In this document: positions 15,339 through 24,514 of the stretch, in pieces | How positions within the stretch are numbered: the first letter of the stretch is position 1 | Layout: every line of letters begins with the position of its first letter | From: Actinomycetes bacterium | GTDB taxonomy: Bacteria; Actinomycetota; Coriobacteriia; Anaerosomatales; Anaerosomataceae | DNA length: 41,453 bases | Direction: 5' to 3' | Assembly (NCBI GenBank): GCA_021373175.1 | Contig: JAJFTE010000105.1 | Coordinates: 1-41,453 of the forward strand | Translations under genes and position numbers: made by a program | The notes under the pieces: generated by a model | What the model saw: the letters and a program-made list of their open reading frames with translations, nothing else | Database searches by the model: none | What the model was told of the DNA's origin: nothing

Positions 15339-16207
15339 GGTACGGGTTCATCGATCAGGAGAGAGCACACCACGCAGTCTCCCGGCTCACCCGTGCGCTC
15401 GGTGTGACGCGCGCGGCCTACTACGCGTACAAGCGGCGCGGTCCGAGCGCGCGCAGGATCCATGACGACGCGCTCAAGGACTGGATCGAGTACTTCTTCG
15501 AGCAGTCCCGCCGCATCTACGGCGCCCCTCGCATCCACGCCGACCTCACGCTCGGGCTCGGGGTCGCGGTCGGGCGCAAGCGTGTCGCGCGCCTCATGCG
15601 GGAACTCGATCTGACCGGGGTGTCGAAGTCGCGCAACAAACGCCCCGCCCCCAAGCTGCCACCCGAGTGCGAGGCGGCGCCGGATCTCGTCCGGAGGGTC
15701 TTTGCCGCCGACGCGCCGAACCGTCTGTGGTCCGCGGACATCACCTACCTTCGCACGCACGAGGGCTGGCTCTACCTGGCGCTCGTCATGGACGTGTGCT
15801 CGCGCCGGATCGTCGGGTGGTCGATGGCTGCGACGCTCCACGCTGAGATCGTCGTCGACGCGGTCGTGATGGCGCTCACCCGCCGCGAGCCGCCTCCGGG
15901 ACTCATCCATCACTCGGACCGGGGGTCGCAGTACCGCTCGCTGCTCTTCGGCCGCACGCTCGCCGGCAGCGGCATCGCTGCATCGATGGGATCACGTGGC
16001 GACGCATATGACAACGCCGTCACCGAGAGCATCATGTCCACGATCAAAGCGGAACTCGTCGAACGGGAGGTATTCGGCTCGAAGGACCTCGCCAGGCTCG
16101 CGGTCTTCGACTACATCGAGTGCTTCTACAACCCGCAGCGCCGACACTCCACGCTCGGGTACTTGAGTCCGATCGAATTCGAGGAGAAGATGTGGTCGGC
16201 GGCCTGA
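15335..16207 (+). CDS. IS3-family OrfB transposase (DDE integrase core)
   Basis: 290 aa. HTH_21 region ([21 protein letters not shown]), then the rve catalytic core with WSADITYL (first Asp), [10 protein letters not shown] (second Asp) and [15 protein letters not shown] (Glu), ending [18 protein letters not shown]. All catalytic residues are present. ATG 15335 overlaps the orfA stop as ATGA, so production is by coupling or by a programmed shift making OrfAB. It belongs to the IS3 family; the subgroup is not assigned. Confidence 0.93.
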   Translation: MRYGFIDQERAHHAVSRLTRALGVTRAAYYAYKRRGPSARRIHDDALKDWIEYFFEQSRRIYGAPRIHADLTLGLGVAVGRKRVARLMRELDLTGVSKSRNKRPAPKLPPECEAAPDLVRRVFAADAPNRLWSADITYLRTHEGWLYLALVMDVCSRRIVGWSMAATLHAEIVVDAVVMALTRREPPPGLIHHSDRGSQYRSLLFGRTLAGSGIAASMGSRGDAYDNAVTESIMSTIKAELVEREVFGSKDLARLAVFDYIECFYNPQRRHSTLGYLSPIEFEEKMWSAA

Positions 16208-16230
16208 CGCCGTCTATCACTTGGACGTGT

Positions 16231-16264
16231 TGACAGGAACGGGGCAAGTCCAACTCCAACTCCA
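16231..16264 (-). repeat. IS right terminal inverted repeat
   Basis: Complement of the left end: minus-strand reading TGGAGTTGGAGTTG is followed by an inner block CCCCGTTCCTGTCAA. It lies 23 nt after the orfB stop and interrupts the Rhs gene at 16265. Confidence 0.75.
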
Positions 16265-17256
16265 AACTTCACGAGGCTGCGGTTCTGACCGGTCGTGGAA
16301 TCGTAGTAGCCGCACCGAAGCTCGGTCGATGAGTTGTAGTTCGTGGTGGGGTACGCGCTCGAGACGTAGGTGTCGAGGGAGGACACCGCGCTCAAGGTGG
16401 GGTCGATCATCACCGGGTAGGCGCGCGCCGGGTCGGTGAGCCACGCCCGGGGAACCGAATAGCTCACGTAGGCGCCGCCCGAGACCGGCTCGACGCTCAT
16501 GGTGGCGTCGCCGCAATAGGCGGGGTCACCGGCCGCATTCTCGCCCGAGTCGAAGACGGAGAGACCCCCGAGCCCGAAGACGGGCTTTCCGGTGTCTTTC
16601 TCGCAGAGCACCCAGCCGACCGACGCGTCGCCGCGCAGGGCGAGGTCCCCGGCATCGAGGAAGAACCGGTAGGAGTCCGGAGCATCGGCGCTCGCAAGGA
16701 CGATCGTCTCCTTCACGCCGTCGTCCTGCGCCTCGTACACGAGGTTCGCGTCGTGCGCGACGCCCGCGTAGCGAGCGAAGGAGCCGAAGGTGAGCGGACG
16801 CTCCTCGGTCGCGGCGAGCATGTCGAGGCCGACGGTGTGCCCCGACGCGGTCACGCGCACAGGGGCATCGCCTGAGGACTCCGAGCCGAAGGAGGCGACG
16901 ACCGGTGCCGAGCGGGTCCGCATGCTGCCGGGGACGACGGTATCGCTCACGAGCGTGGTGTCGATGTCGACCCACGCGCCCGAGGCGTCCTTGTGGTGGA
17001 TCGGCGCCTCGGAGACGACCGCGGTGATGCGCCCGTCGGGCAGACGGTACTGCTTCGAGTTCTCGGTGCGCAGAGCGGTGTCTTCGACCGCGCCTGCCGG
17101 GACGCCGTTCGCATCGGACGCGGGGACGGTCTCGGGGGACACCTCCTCAGCGAAGGCCACGGCGGGAAGTGCGGTCAAGAGCGGAGTGGCGACCAAGACG
17201 AACGCGAGCAGGGCCGAGATCGAGCGTGTTCTTCGTGCGAGTCCGGCGCCGGTCAT
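16265..17256 (-). pseudogene. Secreted Rhs/DNRLRE-type protein, 5' part only, cut by the IS
   Basis: ATG 17256 (GGGGGT 7 nt upstream) begins a Sec signal peptide (ARRTRSISALLAFVLVATPL ... AVAFAEE). The mature N-terminus has the module common in actinobacterial secreted Rhs proteins: YRLPDGRITAVVSEAPIHHK, DASGAWVDIDTTLV, then YPVMIDPTLS and a DNRLRE-like repeat (DTYVSSAYPTTNYNSSTELR, followed by VKFGV). At 16265 the IS end replaces the rest, so the frame ends inside IS sequence at 16126. The missing middle would hold the Rhs repeats; two displaced tip fragments lie beyond the IS. Confidence 0.8.
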
Positions 17257-17299
17257 CAAGCGACCCCCTTTTGCGAGATGACCCTATCCCCTCGCGACG

Positions 17300-17328
17300 A
17301 CTATCGGTCGTGACCTCCGTTACGTCAA
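17300..17328 (-). promoter_or_regulatory. Promoter of the Rhs-type gene
   Basis: TTGACG (17323-17328) and GATAGT (17300-17305) on the minus strand are separated by 17 nt. The -35 box lies within an inverted repeat CGTTA-CGTCAA-TAACG (17318-17333), a possible operator. Confidence 0.6.
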
Positions 17329-17474
17329 TAACGATTTGACAAACGGCCGGCCTGTGATGCGCGACACACCTCCGCGGCGGCCCCGGAAGAGGGCGCCCCT
17401 GCCTGTCATTTGGGCCGCAACGCGGTATGCTCACAGCAACGCCCAGGCGAGTCCGGCCGCCGCCGAGGAGCCAC

Positions 17475-19247
17475 GTGAACACCGACCTTCTTCGCTCGCT
17501 CCGTTTCATGCGTCGCTACCGAACCGTGGCGGTGACTGCGGTCGTGGCCGTCCTCGCTGCCTCGGCAGCGGACCTCGTCGCGCCACAGCTCCTGCGCCAT
17601 ATCGTCGACCAGGGCATAACCGCAGGTCACACGAATGTCATCGCCTCAGATGCTCTCTGGCTGGTCATGGTCGCCACCGTAGGAGGCATCGCGCAGTTCC
17701 TGCAGGGCTACCTGTCGGGCAAGGCGAGTCACGGGGCCGCCTACGACATGCGTGAGGCGATCTTCGAGCGTCTCCAGACGCTCTCGTTCTCCTACCACGA
17801 CCGCGTTCAGACCGGTCAGCTCATCACCCGCGTGACATCCGATGTGGACCTGGTGCGAGATTTCGTGGGGGGCGGGCTCGTGCAGGCAATCGCGGCGGCG
17901 ATCCTGCTCGTGGGCGCGGTCGTGCTCGTGACCCTCATGAACTGGCAGCTCGCACTGGTCGCGTTCACCGCCATCCCGCTCACGATCTTCGTGCTCGTTC
18001 GCTTCGTCTCCGGGCTAAGCCCAATGTACCGCAGCTTCCAGCAGCGCCTCGCGGCGCTCAACTCAGTCCTGCAAGAGAACGTTGCCGGCATCCGGGTGGT
18101 CAAAGCGTTCGCGCGCGAGCCGTACGAGGCCGAGCGGTACCGCGCAGCTAACGAGTCACTGCTCGATCAGGGCCTGCAGGTGCGCCGAAACGTCGCGAAC
18201 GCCTTCCCGCTGCTCTTTAGCGTCGGGAACCTCGGCGTGGCGCTCGTGGTGTGGGTAGGCGCGGTCAAGGTCGCGCACGGCACGCTCACCGTCGGCGAAC
18301 TCGTCGCGTTCACCAGCTACCTCATGATCCTGCTGCAGCCGCTCTTCATCCTCGGCTTCGGCGCGCAGACGATCGCGCGGGCGGGCGCCTCGGCAACGCG
18401 GCTCTTCGAGGTCCTCGACGCCGAGACCGACGTTCCCGAGCGACCCGGCGCCATCGTGCTGACCGGTGCCGAAGGTCGCGTGGAGTTCCGCGACGTGCAC
18501 CTGCGCTACCCGGGCTCCGATGCCGAGACACTCGCAGGGGTGTCTTTTGTGGTCGAACCCGGCACGACGGTCGCGCTCGTCGGCTCCACCGGTTCGGGCA
18601 AGACATCGGTCGTGAACCTCGTGCCGCGCTTCTACGACGTTACCGGAGGGGCCGTGCTCCTCGACGGTCACGACGTCCGCGACATCACCCTCGCATCGCT
18701 TCGGGGTGTCATCGGCGTCGTCATGCAAGACAGCGTGCTCTTCTCGGGCACCATTGCCCAGAACATCGCGTACGGCAAGCCGGAGGCAACACGCGAGGCG
18801 ATTCGGCAGGCCGCCGAGGCGGCGCAGGCGGACGCGTTCGTCATGCAGCTGCCCGAGGGCTACGACACGCGTGTGGGCGAGCGCGGCATCCGCCTCTCCG
18901 GCGGTCAGCGCCAGCGGATCGCGATCGCGAGGGCGCTCCTCATCGACCCGCGCGTGCTCATCATGGACGACTCCACCTCTTCAGTAGACGCCGAGACGGA
19001 GGCTGCGCTGCGGGTGAGCCTCGACCTGCTCATCGGCGGACGGACAACGTTCATCGTGGCGCAGCGCCTTTCCACCGTGAAGCGTGCCGACACCATCCTC
19101 GTGATCGAGGACGGCACGATCGCGGCGCGCGGCACGCACGAGGAGTTGCTGGCCACGAGTTGCGTCTACGCCGAGATCGCCGCAAGCCAGCTTGCAGGCG
19201 GAGAAGAGATCGAACGACCCGGCGCGTGCGACCTGGAGGGCGAGTAG
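17475..19247 (+). CDS. ABC exporter half-transporter with degenerate ATPase site (heterodimer subunit 1)
   Basis: 590 aa. Six-helix exporter domain (about 1-310) plus nucleotide-binding domain. Walker A GSTGSGKTS (370-378), Q-loop VMQDSVLF and LSGGQRQR (474-481) are normal. The catalytic Glu after Walker B is Asp (LIMDDSTS, D499) and the H-loop His is Gln (VAQRLST, Q530). Those are the two substitutions seen in the degenerate subunit of TM287/288- and LmrCD-type exporters. The start is GTG 17475 behind GAGGAG, not the upstream ATG. It lies 2 nt before its partner gene. The substrate is unknown (drug, lipid or peptide). Confidence 0.9.
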   Translation: MNTDLLRSLRFMRRYRTVAVTAVVAVLAASAADLVAPQLLRHIVDQGITAGHTNVIASDALWLVMVATVGGIAQFLQGYLSGKASHGAAYDMREAIFERLQTLSFSYHDRVQTGQLITRVTSDVDLVRDFVGGGLVQAIAAAILLVGAVVLVTLMNWQLALVAFTAIPLTIFVLVRFVSGLSPMYRSFQQRLAALNSVLQENVAGIRVVKAFAREPYEAERYRAANESLLDQGLQVRRNVANAFPLLFSVGNLGVALVVWVGAVKVAHGTLTVGELVAFTSYLMILLQPLFILGFGAQTIARAGASATRLFEVLDAETDVPERPGAIVLTGAEGRVEFRDVHLRYPGSDAETLAGVSFVVEPGTTVALVGSTGSGKTSVVNLVPRFYDVTGGAVLLDGHDVRDITLASLRGVIGVVMQDSVLFSGTIAQNIAYGKPEATREAIRQAAEAAQADAFVMQLPEGYDTRVGERGIRLSGGQRQRIAIARALLIDPRVLIMDDSTSSVDAETEAALRVSLDLLIGGRTTFIVAQRLSTVKRADTILVIEDGTIAARGTHEELLATSCVYAEIAASQLAGGEEIERPGACDLEGE

Positions 19248-19249
19248 CC

Positions 19250-21046
19250 ATGGCGCGCGGAACCGGATCGCTCACCTCGCTCGCCAAGCGCGACCGCGCC
19301 CGCAACGCACGCGCGTCGGCACTGCGACTGCTCGGCTACCTCAAGCCGCACCGTCACGGCGTGACCGTCGCCACGATGTGGCTCGCGCTCTCGTCGCTCA
19401 ACACCGCCGCGTCGCCGGCCATCACCGGCTGGATCGTGGACACCGCTCTTGCCGGCGCCAAGGCGGGCGGACAGACAGCGGGGCTCGCGGTCCCCATCGT
19501 CGCGCTCTTCGCGTCCACGTTCGTGGGCTGGTACTCCCAGCGCATGCAGATCCTCCTTCTCGGCACGGTCGGGCAAAAAGCGCTCTTCACACTGCGCGAG
19601 CAGGTCTTCGGTAAGGTCCAGGACCTTTCGGTGGCGTTCTTCGAAACCGCCGAGTCGGGCGACATCATGAGCCGCCTGATCAACGACATCGAGCAGGTGA
19701 ACTCGTTCCTCACGCAGGGATTCCGCCGCGTGCTCGGCGCGCTTCTCGGCTTCGTAGCGACACTCGTGGGCATGTTGCTCGTGAACTGGCGGCTTGCGCT
19801 GGTGACGCTCCTCGTGGTGCCGTTCATGTACGTGGCGAGCGCGCTGTTCGGCTCACTTGCCCGGCGGGTCTTCAAGCGTCGGCAGGAGACGATCGGCGAC
19901 GTCTCGGCGAGCCTTGCCGAAGACCTCGCCGGCATCCGTGTGGCGCAGGCGTTCGTCCGCACGGGACGCAACCGCGACGAATTCGCCGAACGCAACGCCA
20001 CCAACCGCGACGCGAACGTCGCGGCGTCGGCTGTCTCGGCGGCGTTCCCGCCCGTGCTCGCGGTCATCTCGGCGGCTTCGACGGCGCTCGTGGCGGGTTA
20101 TGGCGGCTACCTCGCGGCAGGTGGCGTGGTCACCGTGGGCGTGGTGGTCGCGTTCTTCGGCTACTCGCGCTCGTTCTTCAACGCCGTGAGCCAACTGTCG
20201 AGTCTGTGGGCCGAGACGCAATCGGCGCTCGCGGGCGGCGAGCGCGTCTTCGACCTGCTCGACACGCCGCCCGAGGTCACCGACGCCCCCGACGCGACCG
20301 ACGTTGGCCGTCTCCGGGGCGAGGTCGCGTTCGAGAACGTGCGCTTCTCGTACAGCACGGGCCCGGTCGTGATCGACGGCATCGACCTTCACGTGGAGGC
20401 AGGCACCACGCTCGCCATCGTCGGACCAACCGGTGCCGGCAAGAGCACGCTCATCAACCTCCTCGCCCGCTTCTACGACCCCACCGAGGGCCGCGTGCTC
20501 GTGGATGGTCACGACCTGCGGACGCTCACGCTCGCGTCGTTCCGCCGGAACCTCGGCGTGGTCCTCCAGGACCCGTTCCTGTTCTCGGGCACCATTGCCG
20601 AGAACATCCGCTACGGCAGGCTGGAGGCGACCGATGCCGACGTTCGCGCGGCCGCTGAGGCCTCACGCGCGACGACCTTCATCGACCGGCTGGCCGACGG
20701 GTTCGACACGCCCGTTGGCGAGCGCGGCGTGCTGCTCTCGACCGGCCAGCGGCAGCTCATCGCGTTCGCGCGAGCGGTCCTGGCCGACCCTGCGATCCTG
20801 GTGCTCGACGAGGCGACCTCCTCGGTCGACACGCGGACTGAGCTCCTCATCCAGGAGGCGCTGGAGACGATCTTGCGCGGACGCACCGCGCTCGTCATCG
20901 CGCATCGCCTGTCCACGGTCCGTGACGCCGATAGGATCGTCGTCGTCGATGATGGGCGCATCGTCGAAGACGGCGCGTACGAGGCGCTCCTCGCTCAAGG
21001 CGGGCTCTTCGCCCGGCTGCATGCGGCGCAATTCGCGGGCGCCTGA
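19250..21046 (+). CDS. ABC exporter half-transporter with catalytic ATPase site (heterodimer subunit 2)
   Basis: 598 aa with six transmembrane helices (about 35-320) and an NBD. Walker A GPTGAGKST (392-400), Walker B LVLDEATS with catalytic E521, H-loop IAHRLST with H552. Its signature is LSTGQRQ (496-502), where the second Gly position of LSGGQ is Thr. This altered signature faces the degenerate Walker B/H-loop of the partner, so all three defects fall in one composite ATP site and the other site is fully consensus. ATG 19250 follows the partner stop, with GGAGGG 9 nt upstream. Confidence 0.92.
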   Translation: MARGTGSLTSLAKRDRARNARASALRLLGYLKPHRHGVTVATMWLALSSLNTAASPAITGWIVDTALAGAKAGGQTAGLAVPIVALFASTFVGWYSQRMQILLLGTVGQKALFTLREQVFGKVQDLSVAFFETAESGDIMSRLINDIEQVNSFLTQGFRRVLGALLGFVATLVGMLLVNWRLALVTLLVVPFMYVASALFGSLARRVFKRRQETIGDVSASLAEDLAGIRVAQAFVRTGRNRDEFAERNATNRDANVAASAVSAAFPPVLAVISAASTALVAGYGGYLAAGGVVTVGVVVAFFGYSRSFFNAVSQLSSLWAETQSALAGGERVFDLLDTPPEVTDAPDATDVGRLRGEVAFENVRFSYSTGPVVIDGIDLHVEAGTTLAIVGPTGAGKSTLINLLARFYDPTEGRVLVDGHDLRTLTLASFRRNLGVVLQDPFLFSGTIAENIRYGRLEATDADVRAAAEASRATTFIDRLADGFDTPVGERGVLLSTGQRQLIAFARAVLADPAILVLDEATSSVDTRTELLIQEALETILRGRTALVIAHRLSTVRDADRIVVVDDGRIVEDGAYEALLAQGGLFARLHAAQFAGA

Positions 21047-21172
21047 ACACCCGCTACGGGATTCGCTCAGTACGGCACGATCGCCGACGAACTCGCCTCA
21101 GCCGTCGTGGCGACCATCGCGGGCATCGGGTTCGTCTCGGTCGTGTTCTTCAAGACGCGCAAGGACCGCTGA
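21047..21172 (+). other. Possible small membrane peptide without a standard start
   Basis: In the frame directly after the ABC exporter stop, 41 codons read to TGA at 21172. They include QYGTIADELASAVVATIAGI, a hydrophobic stretch and a KTRKDR tail, a plausible single-helix membrane peptide. No ATG exists and the only GTG (21107) lies inside the helix. It could be a remnant, or a small gene with a damaged start. It is convergent with ligD (stop at 21175). Confidence 0.3.
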
Positions 21173-21174
21173 GG

Positions 21175-23637
21175 CTAGAGCAGGCCGAGCGCGTTGCGCA
21201 CCCGCTCGTCGAGCGGTCTCCGCGAGCGCTCGTACTCCGCCCACGGATCCTCGCGCAAGGCGGCGACCCGCCTCGGCACGCTCCTGATGGTGTAGGCATC
21301 GGAGCGCACTCCGGCTTCGACCTCGTCCCAACGCACGGGCACGGACACCGTTGCGCCGGGTTTCGCGCGTGACGAATAGGCGGCTACCGCGGTCGCGCCG
21401 CGGGAGTTGCGAACATAGTCGATGAACACCCTGCCTTGCCGGTGCGCCTTGAGCGGATTGGTCGTGAAACGCGCCGGATCTGCGGCCGCCACGGCCTCGC
21501 AGAACGTTCGCGCGACTTCCTTCACGGATTCCCAATCCCCGTCGCGCACGATCGGGGTCACGACGTGAAGCCCCTTACTGCCGGTCGTCTTGGCAAAGGC
21601 GGCAAGTCCGATGCCCTCAAGGCCGTCTCTGATGAGAAGCGCCGCGTCGGTGACGGTCTTCCATACCACGCCCGGTCCGGGATCCAGATCGATGACGATG
21701 CGGTCCGGACGCTCGACGTCGTCGGCGAGCGCGCCCCAGGTGTGGATCTCCAGTACGCCGAGCTGCACGAGCCCAATGACATCTTCAATAGTGTCAGCGA
21801 GCGCGTAGTTTACGATGCCGTCTTCATGTTGCACCGGCACGGTCCTGAGACCGACCCTGAAGCCCTGCGTCGCTTCCTTCTGGTAGAAGCACGCTTGTTC
21901 CGTCCCATGGGGACACCGGACCAGAACGAGCGGGCGGTCACGAAGCTCCGGGAGGAGCTGGCCGGCCACACGCTCGTAGTAGCGTGCGAGCTCGCGCTTG
22001 GAGACGCCGATCCCATGGAAGAGCACCTTGTCAGGATGGGTCAGAACCACGCCGGCGACTTCAGCGTCGCCTGGTGGCAGTTCCTTGCGTACCTCGGACG
22101 GGGGTTTGTCCTCGCGCACGCCGATGAACGACGCCTGCCTGAGATGCCCCGACGGCGTCCACTCGGCGAACTCGACTTCCACGACGACCTCGGGGCGCAC
22201 CCAGCGCACGCCCGAGGCCTCACGCGCGGGCACCTCGGCGACCGGCGACACATCGACCGCGAGCGCGTCGAGGCGCCGCTGGAGCGCGCCACCCTCCTTG
22301 GCCGAGAAGCCCGTCCCCGCTCGTCCGGCGTAGGCGAGCGCTCCGCTCGGCCCATTAGCCGCGAGCACGAGCGCGCCGATGCCCGCGGCTCCGGACGTCG
22401 GCCGCGTGTAGCCGACCACGACGAACTCCTGCCGCAGGCGGCATTTGTGTTTGCGCCAGTCGCGCCAGCGCCCCGAGCGGTACGGCGAATCCGCACGCTT
22501 GCTGACGGCGCCTTCGAGCGCGAACGCGCACGTCTGCCGGTGGAACTCGGCGCCGCCGCCACGCACGTGATCGAGGAAGCGCACCCTGCCCGTTGCACCT
22601 GATAGGATCGTGCCGAGGAGCGCCTTGCGGTCCTCGAGCACGCACGCGCGCAGGTCGAACCCTCGAGCGTACGGCACGTCGAAGGCGAAGTACGTGACGT
22701 TCGCGGCGGCGCCGAGCCTGAGCTCCGCCTGCAGCGCCCCGAACCCCGAGCGGCCGTCGGGCAAGAGCGCCACGACCTCACCGTCGAGCCAGGCGTCCGT
22801 GAGACCGAGCGCGCGCACGTCAGGCACGAGCGCCGAGAACCGCTCGGTCCAGTCCGCGCCGCTGCGCGTGAAGAACCGCACGTCATCGCCGCGCACACGG
22901 CAGAGTGCTCGGTAGCCGTCGAGCTTGATCTCGTGGAGCCAGCCATTGCCGCTCGGAGGCGTGTCGACCGCTATGGCGAGCATCGGGGCGATCGTCTCCG
23001 GCGAGGGAGCGGCGACCGCCCCCGGTAACGCGGACGGGTCGTCGTCTACCTTCGACCCCGAGGCCGCGCGTGCGCCGGCGGCGATCTCGTCCATCGTCCG
23101 GCCGGTGGCTACCGAGCGGTCCATGTCGAGCACGTCGCCCTCGGCAAGCGGGCGCACGAACCCGTCGCGCTCCTTGATCAGCAGCCAGTTCTTGTCCTTC
23201 TCGCCTGCGCGCGGCTTCATGCGGACGAGCACGAAAGCGCCGTTGAGCTTCTCTCCCGAGAGCCGCACCTTGAGGTCGCCCTTCGCGTACCCCTCGGCCG
23301 AATCGTTGATCGGCTCCCACGTACCGCGGTCCCAGAGCATCACGGTCCCGCCACCGTACTCACCGACAGGGATCGTGCCTTCGAATCCACCGTACTCGAG
23401 CGGATGGTCCTCCACCTGGACGGCGAGCCGCTTCTGCGAGGTGTCGAGGCTCGGGCCCTTCGGCACTGCCCACGACCGCAAGACGCCGTCCATTTCAAGC
23501 CTGAAGTCGTAGTGCAACCTGGAAGCCGCATGCTTCTGCACGACGAAGACCGGCAGGGGGGTCTCAGCCACGACTCCGCCGACAGGCTCAGACGTGCGGT
23601 CGAAGCGCCGCTTCTCGCGGTATTGCTCGAGCGGCAT
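21175..23637 (-). CDS. ligD: LigD, multifunctional NHEJ ATP-dependent DNA ligase
   Basis: 820 aa in the order phosphoesterase, ligase, polymerase. The PE domain (about 30-160) has KHAASRLHYDFRLEMDG with H36, H42, D44 and R46. The ligase domain (about 215-510) has the adenylation motif EIKLDGYR (K238), DGEVV and EGAVSK. The polymerase/primase domain (about 525-820) has LTHPDKVLF and the catalytic DLD in RIVIDLDPGPG (D650, D652). LigD repairs double-strand breaks with Ku. The ATG at 23637 lies 3 nt after the ku stop, with GGGGGAG upstream, so the two are one operon. Confidence 0.95.
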   Translation of the reverse strand: MPLEQYREKRRFDRTSEPVGGVVAETPLPVFVVQKHAASRLHYDFRLEMDGVLRSWAVPKGPSLDTSQKRLAVQVEDHPLEYGGFEGTIPVGEYGGGTVMLWDRGTWEPINDSAEGYAKGDLKVRLSGEKLNGAFVLVRMKPRAGEKDKNWLLIKERDGFVRPLAEGDVLDMDRSVATGRTMDEIAAGARAASGSKVDDDPSALPGAVAAPSPETIAPMLAIAVDTPPSGNGWLHEIKLDGYRALCRVRGDDVRFFTRSGADWTERFSALVPDVRALGLTDAWLDGEVVALLPDGRSGFGALQAELRLGAAANVTYFAFDVPYARGFDLRACVLEDRKALLGTILSGATGRVRFLDHVRGGGAEFHRQTCAFALEGAVSKRADSPYRSGRWRDWRKHKCRLRQEFVVVGYTRPTSGAAGIGALVLAANGPSGALAYAGRAGTGFSAKEGGALQRRLDALAVDVSPVAEVPAREASGVRWVRPEVVVEVEFAEWTPSGHLRQASFIGVREDKPPSEVRKELPPGDAEVAGVVLTHPDKVLFHGIGVSKRELARYYERVAGQLLPELRDRPLVLVRCPHGTEQACFYQKEATQGFRVGLRTVPVQHEDGIVNYALADTIEDVIGLVQLGVLEIHTWGALADDVERPDRIVIDLDPGPGVVWKTVTDAALLIRDGLEGIGLAAFAKTTGSKGLHVVTPIVRDGDWESVKEVARTFCEAVAAADPARFTTNPLKAHRQGRVFIDYVRNSRGATAVAAYSSRAKPGATVSVPVRWDEVEAGVRSDAYTIRSVPRRVAALREDPWAEYERSRRPLDERVRNALGLL

Positions 23638-23640
23638 CGG

Positions 23641-24450
23641 CTACGCTCCCCCTGCGGCCTTGCGCTCGTCGAGGCTGCGCTTCAGCAGCGACATGATGTC
23701 GACCACCTCGCCTGCAGCCGGCCGCTCCTCGGGTTCGGGCGGCGCGAGCACCTCTCCTGTCTCGACCTTGCGCTTGATGAGCGCGAGCAGCTCCTCACGA
23801 TACGTGTCGTGGTACGCGGACGGGTTCCATGGCCCGGTCATCGCCTCTACGAGCTGGGAGGCGAGGTCCATCTCGGCGTCGGTGACGCCAAGCTTGGCCA
23901 GGTCGCTCCCGGGCAGATCGAGGTCGGCGGCGTCGCGGATCTCGTGCGGGAACCGCAGCACGTCGAGCACGAGCGCATCGTCCGCTGGAAGAAGCGCCGC
24001 GAGATGCTGACGGGTGCGGATAACGATGCTCGCAACGCCCACATAGCCGGTCTTCGCGAGTGTGTCGCGCAAGATGGCGTATGGCTTGCGGGCTGCCTTG
24101 CTCGACGGCGCGAGGTAGTACGGGTGGTCGTAGTAGAGCATCGAGATCTCCTCGGCGCGCACCATCGCGAGCACGTCGACCGTCCGGGTGGCTTCGACGT
24201 CTGCCGCGCGGAAGTCCTCGTCGGTCACGACCACGTAGCGCCCGGGCTCGTACTCGTACCCCTTGACGACGTCCTCCCAGGGCACCTCTTCGCCGGTGGC
24301 GCCGTTCACGCGCTCCTGCCGGATGGGCGCCATGTCGCGCCCATCGAGCAGGTGAAACGCGAGGTCGTTTCGCTCCTCGGCCGGAAAGAGGGCGACCGGG
24401 ATGGTCACCAGGCCGAAGCTGATGTCGCCCTTCCAGATGCTGCGAGCCAT
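23641..24450 (-). CDS. ku: Ku, NHEJ DNA-end-binding protein
   Basis: 269 aa of typical bacterial Ku length. MARSIWKGDISFGLVTIPVA is the hallmark N-terminus, followed by the ring-core text VPWEDVVKGYEYEPGRYVVV, YYDHPYYLAP and LPADDALVLDVLRFPHEI. The C-terminus has the conserved LLALIKRKVETGE and a Pro/Glu-rich, then basic, tail (SLLKRSLDERKAAGGA). It binds DNA ends as a homodimer and recruits LigD, which is encoded immediately downstream. AAGGAG lies 6 nt before the ATG. Confidence 0.95.
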   Translation of the reverse strand: MARSIWKGDISFGLVTIPVALFPAEERNDLAFHLLDGRDMAPIRQERVNGATGEEVPWEDVVKGYEYEPGRYVVVTDEDFRAADVEATRTVDVLAMVRAEEISMLYYDHPYYLAPSSKAARKPYAILRDTLAKTGYVGVASIVIRTRQHLAALLPADDALVLDVLRFPHEIRDAADLDLPGSDLAKLGVTDAEMDLASQLVEAMTGPWNPSAYHDTYREELLALIKRKVETGEVLAPPEPEERPAAGEVVDIMSLLKRSLDERKAAGGA

Positions 24451-24514
24451 GCGCGCTCCTTGAGTTCGGCTGCCGCTCGCAAAGGAGATACCCCCGCCAC
24501 GGCGCCCACAAGCG

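Larger units (their letters stand above)
14961..16264 (+). mobile_element. IS3-family insertion sequence, about 1.3 kb
   Basis: Bounded by imperfect inverted repeats TGGAGTTGGAGTTG at the left and its complement ending in CCA at the right. It contains an HTH orfA and a DDE orfB linked by an ATGA overlap. The left flank ends ...GTATGT and the right flank begins AACTTC, so no target duplication is visible. Together with the different truncated genes on each side this suggests an adjacent deletion or recombination after insertion. Confidence 0.85.

Noticed and set aside
17329-17345. Promoter for the ABC exporter (TTGACA at 17335-17340)
   Set aside because: No -10-like hexamer is found at 16-18 nt, so a single TTGACA is not enough.
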